This document shows positions 25,166-33,554 of a stretch of 46,276 nucleotides of DNA, piece after piece (within the stretch, counting starts at the first letter, position 1; each line of letters starts with the position of its first letter). This DNA is from Streptomyces phaeochromogenes. Lineage in GTDB: Bacteria > Actinomycetota > Actinomycetes > Streptomycetales > Streptomycetaceae. The notes under the pieces were generated by a model. The model saw only the letters and a program-made list of their open reading frames with translations, did no database searches and was not told where the DNA came from. Both the position numbers and the translations under genes were made by a program. Where the stretch lies: positions 1 through 46,276 of the forward strand of contig NZ_LIQZ01000192.1 in assembly GCF_001418655.1 (NCBI RefSeq), written 5' to 3'.

Positions 25166-25348
25166 TCAGTCGACCTCCTCAACCGTCACGAGGTGGCGGA
25201 CGGTGTGAACCATTCCGCGGAACTCGGGGCGGTCCTCCTTGACGACCACGGTGTTGATCCCCTTGAGACCAAGGGACCGCAGGGTGTCACGGTGGTTCTG
25301 CTTGCTACCGATGTACGACTTCGTCTGCGTGACCTTGAGGCGAGCCAT
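25166..25348 (-). CDS. rpmD: 50S ribosomal protein L30
   Basis: The 60-aa product starts MARLKVTQTKSYIGSKQNHR and has LRSLGLKGINTVVV and RGMVHTVRHLV, the whole L30 fold. Its ATG overlaps the rpsE TAA by one base, so translation is coupled. Confidence 0.97.
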   Translation of the reverse strand: MARLKVTQTKSYIGSKQNHRDTLRSLGLKGINTVVVKEDRPEFRGMVHTVRHLVTVEEVD

Positions 25349-25950
25349 TACGCACCCGCTCCCGCACGCGCACGAAGCAGAGCCGCGGGGGCGACGTCCT
25401 CGAGGGGCAGACCGCGGCGGGCCGCGATCTCCTCGGGACGCTGCAGGCCCTTGAGGGCCGCCACGGTCGCGTGCACGATGTTGATCGCGTTGGACGAGCC
25501 GAGCGACTTCGACAGGATGTCGTGGACGCCGGCGCACTCGAGGACAGCACGCACCGGGCCACCGGCGATAACGCCGGTACCGGGGGAAGCAGGCTTGAGC
25601 AGGACGACGCCCGCGGCCTTCTCGCCCGTGATCGGGTGCGGGATGGTGCCCTGGATACGGGGGACCTTGAAGAAGTGCTTCTTGGCCTCCTCAACACCCT
25701 TGGCGATGGCGGCCGGCACCTCCTTGGCCTTGCCGTAGCCGACACCGACGGTGCCATCGCCATCGCCCACTACGACGAGCGCAGTGAAGCTGAAGCGACG
25801 ACCACCCTTCACAACCTTGGCGACGCGGTTGATCGCGACAACGCGCTCAACGTACGCGGTCTTCTCGGCAGCAGCGCCGCCGTCACGGCCCTTCCGGTCC
25901 CGCCGCTCGCCGCCACCGGCACCGCTTCCGCGGCGCTGGGGTCCAGCCAT
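25348..25950 (-). CDS. rpsE: 30S ribosomal protein S5
   Basis: S5 shapes the mRNA entry channel and decoding accuracy. The 200-aa product has a Gly/Arg-rich N-terminal extension, then YVERVVAINRVAKVVKGGRR (dsRBD-like domain) and the C-terminal GTGVIAGGPVRAVLE segment. It follows rplR after 43 bases. Confidence 0.97.
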   Translation of the reverse strand: MAGPQRRGSGAGGGERRDRKGRDGGAAAEKTAYVERVVAINRVAKVVKGGRRFSFTALVVVGDGDGTVGVGYGKAKEVPAAIAKGVEEAKKHFFKVPRIQGTIPHPITGEKAAGVVLLKPASPGTGVIAGGPVRAVLECAGVHDILSKSLGSSNAINIVHATVAALKGLQRPEEIAARRGLPLEDVAPAALLRARAGAGA

Positions 25951-25993
25951 TGGAATTACCTCTCTCTGTTTCCGCTAGCTACGGAACCAGGAC

Positions 25994-26374
25994 TCAGAAC
26001 TTGAGTCCGGCCTCGCGGGCGGCGTCCGCCAGGGCAGCGATGCGCCCGGCGTACTGGTTGCCACCACGGTCGAATACGACAGCCTCGACACCGGCGGCCT
26101 TGGCACGCTCGGCGACAAGTGCGCCGACCTTGCCGGCCTGAGCCGACTTCTCGCCCTCGCCACGGATCGACGCGTCCAGGGTCGACGCCGACGCCAGGGT
26201 GTGACCCTTGATGTCGTCGATGACCTGGGCCACGATGTGGCGGTTCGAGCGCGTCACGACCAGGCGAGGACGCTCAGCCGTTCCGTTGACCTTCTTACGG
26301 ATCCGGATGTGGCGCCGCTTGATGGCAGCACGCTTGTAAGCGTCGCCCTTAGCGATCTTCGTACCGTATGCCAT
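25994..26374 (-). CDS. rplR: 50S ribosomal protein L18
   Basis: L18 binds 5S rRNA. The 126-aa product starts MAYGTKIAKGDAYKR, contains RIRKKVNGTAERPRLVV and NRHIVAQVIDD, and ends DAAREAGLKF. It lies three bases after rplF and upstream of rpsE. Confidence 0.97.
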   Translation of the reverse strand: MAYGTKIAKGDAYKRAAIKRRHIRIRKKVNGTAERPRLVVTRSNRHIVAQVIDDIKGHTLASASTLDASIRGEGEKSAQAGKVGALVAERAKAAGVEAVVFDRGGNQYAGRIAALADAAREAGLKF

Positions 26375-26377
26375 GGC

Positions 26378-26917
26378 TTACTTACCCGCCTTTCCGACCT
26401 TGCGGCGGATGACTTCGCCCTCGTACTTGACACCCTTGGCCTTGTACGGGTCGGGCTTGCGCAGCTTGCGGATGTTGGCCGCAACCTCGCCGACCTTCTG
26501 CTTGTCGATGCCCTCGACCGAGAAACGGGTGGGGGCTTCCACCTTGAAGGTGATGCCCTCGGGGGCCTCGACCAGGATCGGGTGGCTGTAGCCGAGCGAG
26601 AACTCCAGGTTGGAACCCTTCGCCAGGACTCGGTAACCGACACCGCTGATTTCGAGCTTCTTCACGTAACCCGTGGTCACGCCGGTGATCATGTTCGCCA
26701 CCAGCGTGCGGGACAGGCCGTGCAGGGCCTTGTTCTGACGCTCGTCGTTCGGGCGGGTGACATTGAGAATGCCGTCCTCGCCCTTAGCGATCTCGATCGG
26801 CGCCGCGACGGTGTGGGAGAGAGCGCCCTTGGGGCCCTTCACCGAAACCGTACGGCCGTCGATGGTGACGTCCACGCCGGCGGGAACCGTGATGGGGAGC
26901 TTGCCAATACGCGACAT
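26378..26917 (-). CDS. rplF: 50S ribosomal protein L6
   Basis: The 179-aa product starts MSRIGKLPITVPAGVDVTID and has the two repeated L6 domains, with the C-terminal signature KLRKPDPYKAKGVKYEGE. It follows rpsH after 21 bases. Confidence 0.97.
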   Translation of the reverse strand: MSRIGKLPITVPAGVDVTIDGRTVSVKGPKGALSHTVAAPIEIAKGEDGILNVTRPNDERQNKALHGLSRTLVANMITGVTTGYVKKLEISGVGYRVLAKGSNLEFSLGYSHPILVEAPEGITFKVEAPTRFSVEGIDKQKVGEVAANIRKLRKPDPYKAKGVKYEGEVIRRKVGKAGK

Positions 26918-26938
26918 AGCTTCTTCCGTTCCCTTCCG

Positions 26939-27337
26939 CTACCAGACGTAGGCGAGAACTTCTCCGCCTACGCCCTTCTTGCCGGCCTGCTTGTCGGTGA
27001 GGAGACCGTGCGACGTGGAGATGATCGCCACGCCGAGGCCACCGAGCACCTTGGGCAGGGAGGTGGACTTCGCGTACACACGCAGACCCGGCTTCGAGAT
27101 CCGCTTGATGCCCGCGATGGAGCGCTCACGGTTCGGGCCGAACTTCAGCTCGAGGACGAGCTTCTTGCCGACCTCGGCGTCCTCGACCTTCCAGCCGGTG
27201 ATGAAGCCCTCCTGCTGGAGGATCTCCGCGATGTGAGACTTGATCTTGCTGTGCGGCATCGCGACATCGTCGTGGTACGCCGAGTTCGCGTTACGCAGAC
27301 GAGTAAGCATGTCTGCGATGGGATCAGTCATGGTCAT
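26939..27337 (-). CDS. rpsH: 30S ribosomal protein S8
   Basis: S8 binds helix 21 of 16S rRNA and in E. coli represses the spc operon. The 132-aa product starts MTMTDPIADMLTRLRNA and ends with the GVGGEVLAYVW C terminus, including the STSHGLLTD rRNA-binding motif. A second in-frame ATG two codons later could be used. It is preceded by an unusually long 209-base gap after rpsN. Confidence 0.97.
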   Translation of the reverse strand: MTMTDPIADMLTRLRNANSAYHDDVAMPHSKIKSHIAEILQQEGFITGWKVEDAEVGKKLVLELKFGPNRERSIAGIKRISKPGLRVYAKSTSLPKVLGGLGVAIISTSHGLLTDKQAGKKGVGGEVLAYVW

Positions 27338-27454
27338 GAATTGGCCTTCGGCCTCTCTCGCCGGGGTTTCCAGTGCGCCATCCCTCTCCCCACTCAGTGG
27401 CGGGACGGGTGCGGTGCGGGGACCTACGGCGTAGTAAGTCGTACGGGCGTCAGA

Positions 27455-27495
27455 GCGCCCAACCCTCCTAGCCTAAGCCATGAAGGGGTGGGCGC
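27455..27495 (-). promoter_or_regulatory. Hairpin in the rpsN-rpsH intergenic region
   Basis: GCGCCCAACCCT (27455-27466) and AGGGGTGGGCGC (27484-27495) pair with one bulge around a 17-base loop. The 209-base gap holding it is long for this operon. It might carry a leader, an internal promoter or a protein-binding RNA; nothing else clear is visible in 27338-27546. Confidence 0.4.
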
Positions 27496-27546
27496 CTGAC
27501 ATCACCCATTACTTACCGAGAGCTTCCGGAATCCCGAAGTACGGGA

Positions 27547-27732
27547 CTACCAGGAGCTCTTGGTCACGCCCGGCAGCTCGCCACGGTGAGCCATCTCACG
27601 AAGGCACACGCGGCAGAGGCCGAACTTGCGGTACACGGAGTGCGGACGGCCGCAGCGCTGGCAGCGCGTGTAGCCACGTACGCCGAACTTGGGCTTACGA
27701 GCAGCCTTGGCAATCAGAGCCTTCTTCGCCAT
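27547..27732 (-). CDS. rpsN: 30S ribosomal protein S14, zinc-binding type Z
   Basis: The 61-aa product starts MAKKALIAKAARKPKFGVRG and has a CQRCG and CRVCL pair, a zinc site typical of short C+ S14. Streptomyces also has a zinc-free S14 elsewhere under Zur control, which is family knowledge and not visible here. It lies five bases after rplE. Confidence 0.96.
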   Translation of the reverse strand: MAKKALIAKAARKPKFGVRGYTRCQRCGRPHSVYRKFGLCRVCLREMAHRGELPGVTKSSW

Positions 27733-27737
27733 CTCGC

Positions 27738-28295
27738 TTACGCCTCCTTGAAGGGGAAGCCGAGGTGACGGAGAAGGGCACGGCCTTCGGCGTCGTTGGT
27801 CGCCGTGGTGACCACGGTGATGTCCATACCCCGGACGCGGTCGATCTTGTCCTGGTCGATCTCGTGGAACATGACCTGCTCCGTGAGACCGAAGGTGTAG
27901 TTGCCACGGCCGTCGAACTGCTTGGGGGACAGACCACGGAAGTCGCGGATGCGCGGCAGCGCGAGCGACAGGGTGCGGTCCAGGAACTCCCACATGCGGT
28001 CGCCACGAAGCGTGACGTGGGCACCGATCGGCTGGCCCTCACGCAGCTTGAACTGCGCGATGGACTTACGGGCCTTGGTGACGGCCGGCTTCTGGCCGGT
28101 GATCGTGGTGAGGTCGCGAATCGCGCCGTCCATCAACTTGGAGTCGCGGGCGGCGTCGCCCACACCCATGTTGACCACGATCTTGACGAGGCCCGGGGTC
28201 TGCATGACGTTCTCGTAGGAGAACTCTTCCTGCAGCTTGCCCGCGATCTCCTCGCGGTACTTCGTCTTGAGACGCGGAGTCGTGGTGGTAGCCAT
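27738..28295 (-). CDS. rplE: 50S ribosomal protein L5
   Basis: L5 binds 5S rRNA in the central protuberance. The 185-aa product starts MATTTTPRLKTKYREEI and contains VKIVVNMGVGDAARDSKLM and FDGRGNYTFGL. Its ATG overlaps the rplX TGA by one base, indicating coupling. Confidence 0.97.
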   Translation of the reverse strand: MATTTTPRLKTKYREEIAGKLQEEFSYENVMQTPGLVKIVVNMGVGDAARDSKLMDGAIRDLTTITGQKPAVTKARKSIAQFKLREGQPIGAHVTLRGDRMWEFLDRTLSLALPRIRDFRGLSPKQFDGRGNYTFGLTEQVMFHEIDQDKIDRVRGMDITVVTTATNDAEGRALLRHLGFPFKEA

Positions 28296-28618
28296 CAGAT
28301 GTCCTCACCCGTCCGCTTGGCAACGCGAACCTTGTTGCCCTCGTCGTCGAAGCGGTAACCGACACGCGTGACGACCTTGTTGCCGTCCTTCTCAACGACC
28401 AGCTGGACGTTGGAGACGTGGACGGGCGCCTCGGTCGTGACGATGCCGCCGGCCTGCGAACCGCGAGCGGTCGGGCCGGCCTTGGTGTGCTTCTTGACCC
28501 GGTTGACACCCTCGACCAGGACGCGGTCCTCGCGGGGGTAGGCCGCGATGACCTTGCCCTGCTTGCCCTTGTCCTTACCGGTGATGACCTGTACCAGGTC
28601 GCCCTTCTTGATCTTCAT
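28295..28618 (-). CDS. rplX: 50S ribosomal protein L24
   Basis: L24 is an assembly initiator of the large subunit. The 107-aa product starts MKIKKGDLVQVITGKDKGKQ, the KOW motif, and ends KVRVAKRTGEDI. It follows rplN after two bases. Confidence 0.97.
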   Translation of the reverse strand: MKIKKGDLVQVITGKDKGKQGKVIAAYPREDRVLVEGVNRVKKHTKAGPTARGSQAGGIVTTEAPVHVSNVQLVVEKDGNKVVTRVGYRFDDEGNKVRVAKRTGEDI

Positions 28619-28620
28619 GC

Positions 28621-28989
28621 TTACAGCACCTCCGGCGCGAGCGAGATGATCTTCATGAACTTCTTCTCGCGCAGCTCCCGGCCCACCGGGCCGAAGATGC
28701 GGGTGCCGCGAGGGTCGCCGTCGTTCTTCAGAATGACGGCGGCGTTCTCGTCGAAGCGGATGTACGAGCCGTCGGGACGGCGGCGCTCCTTGACGGTGCG
28801 AACGATGACCGCCTTGATGACGTCACCCTTCTTCACGTTGCCGCCGGGGATCGCGTCCTTGACGGTGGCGACGATCACGTCACCGATGCCCGCGTAGCGG
28901 CGACCGGAGCCACCGAGCACACGGATGCAAAGGATTTCCTTCGCACCAGTGTTGTCGGCGACACGCAGTCGCGACTCCTGCTGGATCAC
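28621..28989 (-). CDS. rplN: 50S ribosomal protein L14
   Basis: The 122-aa product starts MIQQESRLRVADNTGAKEIL and contains AVIVRTVKERRRPDGSYIRF, the L14 signature. It ends ISLAPEVL. A structured 141-base gap separates it from rpsQ. Confidence 0.97.
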   Translation of the reverse strand: MIQQESRLRVADNTGAKEILCIRVLGGSGRRYAGIGDVIVATVKDAIPGGNVKKGDVIKAVIVRTVKERRRPDGSYIRFDENAAVILKNDGDPRGTRIFGPVGRELREKKFMKIISLAPEVL

Positions 28990-29130
28990 GTCTATCTCCT
29001 GTTTGTCTGCCGGTTCCCGGCAGGGGCCTTGTCCTGTACGGGATTCGGACCCCTGCCGAGCCTGGCGGAACTGTCCTGCGGGGGGTGCCCCGCAGGAGAA
29101 TCCTGGAACTGTCGTATTCCCCTAAGGGGA
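28990..29130 (-). promoter_or_regulatory. Structured rpsQ-rplN intergenic region
   Basis: This 141-base gap holds a perfect 10-bp stem with a four-base loop (29074-29083 with 29088-29097), smaller inverted repeats (TGCCGGTTCCCGGCA near 28999, CCCCTAAGGGGA near 29119) and two copies of GGAACTGTC (29067-29075 and 29104-29112). Most other gaps in this cluster are short or absent. It may separate the S10 and spc transcripts or be a processing site. Confidence 0.5.
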
Positions 29131-29418
29131 CTACTTGGCCTTCTCGAGGATCTCGACGATGCGCCAGCGCTTCGTCGCGGACAGCGGACGGGTCTCCATG
29201 ATGACAACCCGGTCGCCGACGCCCGCAGCGTTCTGCTCGTCGTGCGCCTTGAGCTTGTTCGTACGGCGGATGACCTTGCCGTACAGCGCGTGCTTGACGC
29301 GGTCCTCGACGGCGACGACGACGGTCTTGTCCATCTTGTCGCTGACGACCAGACCCTCACGGGTCTTGCGGAAACCGCGGCTCGTGTTGGTCTCTTCAGT
29401 CACGTTGCTCTCGCTCAT
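29131..29418 (-). CDS. rpsQ: 30S ribosomal protein S17
   Basis: The 95-aa product starts MSESNVTEETNTSRGFRK and has GLVVSDKMDKTVVVAVEDRV, the S17 OB fold. The N-terminal extension is slightly longer than in E. coli. Its ATG overlaps the rpmC TGA by one base. Confidence 0.97.
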   Translation of the reverse strand: MSESNVTEETNTSRGFRKTREGLVVSDKMDKTVVVAVEDRVKHALYGKVIRRTNKLKAHDEQNAAGVGDRVVIMETRPLSATKRWRIVEILEKAK

Positions 29419-29642
29419 CAGGCGCTCTCCACCGTCTCGATGCCCAGCTCGCGCTCACGCATCAGGGTGTAGATCCGCGCGATGTCCTTGCGGACGGCCT
29501 TCAGCCGACCGTGGTTCTCGAGCTGACCGGTCGCCGCCTGGAAGCGGAGGTTGAACAGCTCTTCCTTGGCTTCGCGGAGCTTCGCGAGAAGCTCCTCGTC
29601 ACCCAGTTCGCGCAGCTCGGACGCCTTGGTACCGGCCGACAT
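29418..29642 (-). CDS. rpmC: 50S ribosomal protein L29
   Basis: L29 sits at the polypeptide exit tunnel. The 74-aa product starts MSAGTKASELRELGDEELL and contains FNLRFQAATGQLENHGRLK. I chose ATG 29642, which overlaps the rplP TGA by one base, over the GTG one codon earlier. Confidence 0.97.
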   Translation of the reverse strand: MSAGTKASELRELGDEELLAKLREAKEELFNLRFQAATGQLENHGRLKAVRKDIARIYTLMRERELGIETVESA

Positions 29643-30061
29643 CACGCTTCACCTGCCTCGCGCTTGACGATCCGGCACTTCATCGGCAGCTTGTGGGCTG
29701 CGCGAGTCAGGGCCTCACGGGCGATCTTCTCGTTGGGGTAGGACAGCTCGAACATGACCCGGCCCGGGTGCACGTTCGCGACCCACCACTCGGGGGAACC
29801 CTTACCGGAACCCATGCGGGTCTCGGCGGGCTTCTTGGTCAGCGGGCGGTCCGGGTAGATGTTGATCCAGACCTTGCCGCCACGCTTGATGTGACGGGTC
29901 ATCGCGATACGAGCCGCCTCGATCTGGCGGTTCGTCACGTACGCCGGCGTGAGGGCCTGAATGCCGTACTCGCCGAACGAAACCTCCGTACCACCCTTGG
30001 CCTGACCACGGCGCTTGGGGTGGTGCTGCTTGCGGTGCTTGACCCTACGGGGGATCAGCAT
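29642..30061 (-). CDS. rplP: 50S ribosomal protein L16
   Basis: L16 organises the A-site tRNA environment. The 139-aa product starts MLIPRRVKHRKQHHPKRRGQ and contains the MGSGKGSPEWWVANVHPGRV signature. It follows rpsC after five bases and overlaps rpmC. Confidence 0.97.
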   Translation of the reverse strand: MLIPRRVKHRKQHHPKRRGQAKGGTEVSFGEYGIQALTPAYVTNRQIEAARIAMTRHIKRGGKVWINIYPDRPLTKKPAETRMGSGKGSPEWWVANVHPGRVMFELSYPNEKIAREALTRAAHKLPMKCRIVKREAGEA

Positions 30062-30066
30062 TTCGG

Positions 30067-30918
30067 TCAGGCCTCCGTTCCGGTGCTCTCAGCCGGAGCG
30101 GCAGCGGCGGCGGGAGCGTCGGCCTTGGGGGCCTCGGCAGCCGGCGCGGACTGCTGCTGCGGCTTGCGGCCGCGGCCGCCACGCTCGCCACCGCGGCCAC
30201 CGCCACGGGCCGGGCGGTCGCCGCCCGGGCCGCCACCGCGGGCCGGGCGGTTACCCGCGCGGGCAGCGGCGTTCTCGGCGCGGACCTCGGCGATGTTCTT
30301 GACGTCGCCCTTGTAGATCCAGACCTTCACACCGATGCGGCCGAAGGTCGTCTTGGCCTCGAAGAAGCCGTAGTCGACGTTCGCGCGGAGCGTGTGCAGG
30401 GGCACACGGCCCTCGCGGTAGAACTCCGAGCGGGACATCTCGGCGCCGCCGAGACGGCCACCACACTGGATCTTGATGCCCTTGGCGCCGGCCTTCATCG
30501 TGCCCTGCATGCTCTTGCGCATGGCACGACGGAAGGAGACGCGGGAGGACAGCTGCTCGGCGACGGCCTGGGCCACCAGCTGAGCGTCCGTCTCCGGGCT
30601 CTTGACCTCAAGGATGTTCAGCTGGACCTGCTTGCCGGTCAGCTTCTCGAGGTCGCCGCGGATGCGGTCGGCCTCGGCGCCACGACGGCCGATGACGATG
30701 CCCGGGCGCGCGGTGTGGATGTCCACACGGACGCGGTCACGGGTGCGCTCGATCTCAACCTTCGAGATGCCGGCGCGCTCCATGCCGGACGTCATCATCC
30801 GACGGATGGCGACGTCTTCCTTGACGTAGTCCTTGTACAGCTTGTCGGCGTACCAACGGGACTTGAAGTCCGTGGTGATGCCGAGCCGGAACCCATGCGG
30901 GTTAACCTTCTGGCCCAT
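30067..30918 (-). CDS. rpsC: 30S ribosomal protein S3 with RG-rich C-terminal tail
   Basis: S3 forms part of the mRNA entry tunnel and helicase. The 283-aa product has the KH domain (GRRGAEADRIRGDLEKLTG) and the C-terminal domain ending near TFGRIGVKVWIYKGD. About 65 extra residues follow: repeated ARGGG/GGERGGRG units, then an Ala/Pro/Glu-rich end. Such tails are known in Streptomyces S3 but absent in E. coli. Its ATG overlaps the rplV TAA. Confidence 0.97.
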   Translation of the reverse strand: MGQKVNPHGFRLGITTDFKSRWYADKLYKDYVKEDVAIRRMMTSGMERAGISKVEIERTRDRVRVDIHTARPGIVIGRRGAEADRIRGDLEKLTGKQVQLNILEVKSPETDAQLVAQAVAEQLSSRVSFRRAMRKSMQGTMKAGAKGIKIQCGGRLGGAEMSRSEFYREGRVPLHTLRANVDYGFFEAKTTFGRIGVKVWIYKGDVKNIAEVRAENAAARAGNRPARGGGPGGDRPARGGGRGGERGGRGRKPQQQSAPAAEAPKADAPAAAAAPAESTGTEA

Positions 30919-31265
30919 TACCGGGTTCCTTCCTTGCTGCTGACGACCACGGTGATGTGGCTGGTCCGCTTGCGGATCCGGTAGGCACGGCCCTGGGCAC
31001 GCGGACGGAACCGCTTCAGGGTCGGGCCCTCGTCGACGTAGGCCTCGGAGATGACAAGGCTGCCGGCGTCGGTGTGGTCGTAGTTGTGTGCGGCGTTGGC
31101 AATGGCGCTGTCAAGCACCTTGCCGACCGGCACGCTCGCGGCCTGCGGGGCGAAACGCAGGACCGCCTGAGCCTCCGTGGCATCCATGCCACGGATAAGG
31201 TCCACCACGCGGCGGGCCTTCATGGGCGTGACGCGGATGTACCGCGCCTGGGCCCTGGCTTCCAT
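30918..31265 (-). CDS. rplV: 50S ribosomal protein L22
   Basis: L22 lines the exit tunnel. The 115-aa product starts MEARAQARYIRVTPMKARRV. I chose ATG 31265 because GGAAGGA lies at the right distance; longer in-frame reads would add 12 residues. The C-terminal RPRAQGRAYRIRKRTSHI matches the family. Confidence 0.96.
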   Translation of the reverse strand: MEARAQARYIRVTPMKARRVVDLIRGMDATEAQAVLRFAPQAASVPVGKVLDSAIANAAHNYDHTDAGSLVISEAYVDEGPTLKRFRPRAQGRAYRIRKRTSHITVVVSSKEGTR

Positions 31266-31307
31266 GGTTGTCCTTCCAGTGTCTGTCATGGTCGATTCCA
31301 CCCCGCG

Positions 31308-31589
31308 TTAGCGGCGCTTCGACTTCCGGTCGTCCTTGACGTGACCCCGGAAGGTGCGCGTCGGCGAGAACTCGCCGAGCTTGTGGCCGACCATCGACTC
31401 GGTGACAAACACCGGAATGTGGGTCTTGCCGTTGTGCACCGCGATCGTGTGGCCGAGCATGGCCGGGATGATCATCGAGCGACGGGACCAGGTCTTGATG
31501 ACGTTCTTGGAACCGGCTTCGTTCTGTACGTCCACCTTCTTGATGAGGTGGTCGTCGACGAAGGGCCCCTTCTTGAGACTGCGCGGCAT
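31308..31589 (-). CDS. rpsS: 30S ribosomal protein S19
   Basis: The 93-aa product starts MPRSLKKGPFVDDHLIKKVD and contains RSMIIPAMLGHTIAVHNGK and GHKLGEFSPTRTFRGH, all S19 hallmarks. It follows rplB after 12 bases. Confidence 0.98.
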   Translation of the reverse strand: MPRSLKKGPFVDDHLIKKVDVQNEAGSKNVIKTWSRRSMIIPAMLGHTIAVHNGKTHIPVFVTESMVGHKLGEFSPTRTFRGHVKDDRKSKRR

Positions 31590-31601
31590 CTAAACCCGCT
31601 C

Positions 31602-32438
31602 CTAGCGCTTCTTGTTCGTCTTGCGGCGGCGGACGATGTACTTGTTCGAAGCCTTCTTCGGCGAACGAGTACGACCCTCCTTCTGACCCCACGGCGAGAC
31701 CGGGTGACGTCCACCGGAGGTCTTGCCTTCACCACCACCGTGCGGGTGGTCAACCGGGTTCATCGCCACACCGCGAACGGTCGGGCGGACGCCCAGCCAG
31801 CGCTTGCGGCCGGCCTTGCCCCAGTTGATGTTCGACTGCTCGGCGTTGCCGACCTCGCCGACGGTGGCGCGGCAGCGCACGTCGACCAGGCGGATCTCTC
31901 CGGACGGCATGCGCAGGTGGGCCATCTGGCCCTCCTTCGCGAGCAGCTGCACGGAGGCACCGGCGGAGCGGGCGAACTTGGCACCGCCACCGGGACGGAG
32001 CTCGATCGCGTGGATCGTGGTACCGACCGGGATGTTGCGGAGGGCCAGGTTGTTGCCCGGCTTGATGTCGGCCCCGGGACCGTTCTCGACGCGGTCGCCC
32101 TGCGACAGGTTGCGGGGGGCGAGGATGTAGCGCTTCTCGCCGTCCGCGTAGTGCAGCAGCGCGATGCGCGCGGTGCGGTTGGGGTCGTATTCGATGTGCG
32201 CGACCTTCGCCGGCACGCCGTCCTTGTCATGGCGACGGAAGTCGATGACACGGTAGGCGCGCTTGTGTCCACCACCCTGGTGGCGAACGGTCACACGACC
32301 GGAATTGTTACGGCCGCCCTTGCTGTGCAGCGGGCGAACCAGCGACTTCTCCGGCGTGGACCGCGTGACCTCGACGAAGTCGGCGACGCTGGAGCCACGA
32401 CGGCCCGGCGTAGTCGGCTTGTACTTGCGGATTCCCAT
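31602..32438 (-). CDS. rplB: 50S ribosomal protein L2
   Basis: L2 is needed for subunit association and peptidyl transfer. The 278-aa product starts MGIRKYKPTTPGRRGSSVAD and contains the C-terminal signature VAMNPVDHPHGGGEGKTSGG with the conserved histidine. It follows rplW after 39 bases. Confidence 0.98.
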   Translation of the reverse strand: MGIRKYKPTTPGRRGSSVADFVEVTRSTPEKSLVRPLHSKGGRNNSGRVTVRHQGGGHKRAYRVIDFRRHDKDGVPAKVAHIEYDPNRTARIALLHYADGEKRYILAPRNLSQGDRVENGPGADIKPGNNLALRNIPVGTTIHAIELRPGGGAKFARSAGASVQLLAKEGQMAHLRMPSGEIRLVDVRCRATVGEVGNAEQSNINWGKAGRKRWLGVRPTVRGVAMNPVDHPHGGGEGKTSGGRHPVSPWGQKEGRTRSPKKASNKYIVRRRKTNKKR

Positions 32439-32477
32439 TTCTCAGTCCTCGTCCGATATTCGGACCAGGGCGCTCCG

Positions 32478-32894
32478 TTAGGAGGCCTGGCCGAAGATGT
32501 CGATACGGTCGCCCTCAGCGAGGGTCACGATCGCGCGCTTGCTGTCCGCACGCTTGCCGAAGCCGGTGCGGGTGCGCTTGCGCTTGCCCTGACGGTTGAT
32601 CGTGTTGACCCCGGTGACCTTGACCGAGAAGACCGCCTGGACGGCCTGCTTGATCTGGGTCTTGTTGGCCCGCGGGTCCACGACGAAGGTGTACTTGCCC
32701 TCGTCGAGAAGCGCGTAGCTCTTCTCCGAGACGACCGGCTTGAGGAGGACGTCACGGGGATCCGTGAAGCTCTTGCTCAGCGGGGTCTCGACGGTGTTCT
32801 TGCCCTCGGTGGCGTGGCGCTTCGCCTTGGCGACGCGCGCGGCCTTGGCGGCCTTGGCCGCCTTGGGCGCAATGCTCGGGTGACGCGTAGCCAT
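32478..32894 (-). CDS. rplW: 50S ribosomal protein L23 with basic N-terminal extension
   Basis: L23 forms the docking site for trigger factor and SRP at the exit tunnel. The 138-aa product has a Lys/Ala-rich extension of about 35 residues (repeats of AKAAKAAR) before the core starting DPRDVLLKPVVSEKSYAL. It overlaps the rplD TGA by one base. Confidence 0.96.
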   Translation of the reverse strand: MATRHPSIAPKAAKAAKAARVAKAKRHATEGKNTVETPLSKSFTDPRDVLLKPVVSEKSYALLDEGKYTFVVDPRANKTQIKQAVQAVFSVKVTGVNTINRQGKRKRTRTGFGKRADSKRAIVTLAEGDRIDIFGQAS

Positions 32895-33547
32895 CAGGCT
32901 TCGCTCCCTTCGGTGTCAGCGGCCTTGGGGCCAGACACGAAGGACTCGAACGCGGACTGGGTGAAGACCACGTCGTCCGAGACGAGAACGTCGTACGTGT
33001 TCAGCTGGCCCGGCTCCAGGATGTGCACCTGGGGCAGGTTGCGGGCGGAGAGCAGGCCCTGCTCGTCCTCGCGGGAGATGACCAGGAGCACGTTCTTGCG
33101 CTCGCTGATCTTGCCCAGCAGGGACTTCGCGGCCTTCGTGGAGATCTCGCCGTCGACCACGCCGGTGACGACGTGGATACGAGCGTTGCGGGCCCGGTCG
33201 GTGAGGGCGTGGCGCAGGGCCGCGGCCTTCATCTTCTTCGGGGTCCGCTGCGAGTAGTCACGCGGCACGGGACCGTGCACGACGCCACCACCGGCGAACT
33301 GGGGCGCGCGGGTCGAGCCCTGACGGGCGCGGCCGGTGCCCTTCTGGCGGTACGGCTTCTTGCCGCCACCGCGAACCTCGCCACGGGTCTTGGTCTTGTG
33401 CGTGCCCTGGCGGGCAGCGGCCAGCTGGGCGACGACGACCTGGTGGATCAGCGGAATGCTGATCTTCTCGACGTCGAAGATCTCCGCGGGGAGCTCGACC
33501 GTCCCGGTCTTGTCGCCTGCCGGCGAAAGGATGTCAACAGTGCTCAT
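32894..33547 (-). CDS. rplD: 50S ribosomal protein L4
   Basis: L4 lines the exit tunnel and in E. coli also represses the S10 operon. The 217-aa product starts MSTVDILSPAGDKTGTVEL at ATG 33547, eight bases after the rplC stop. It contains GGGKKPYRQKGTGRARQGS, the tunnel-loop signature. Longer in-frame reads into rplC are not supported. Confidence 0.97.
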   Translation of the reverse strand: MSTVDILSPAGDKTGTVELPAEIFDVEKISIPLIHQVVVAQLAAARQGTHKTKTRGEVRGGGKKPYRQKGTGRARQGSTRAPQFAGGGVVHGPVPRDYSQRTPKKMKAAALRHALTDRARNARIHVVTGVVDGEISTKAAKSLLGKISERKNVLLVISREDEQGLLSARNLPQVHILEPGQLNTYDVLVSDDVVFTQSAFESFVSGPKAADTEGSEA

Positions 33548-33554
33548 CGTTACC

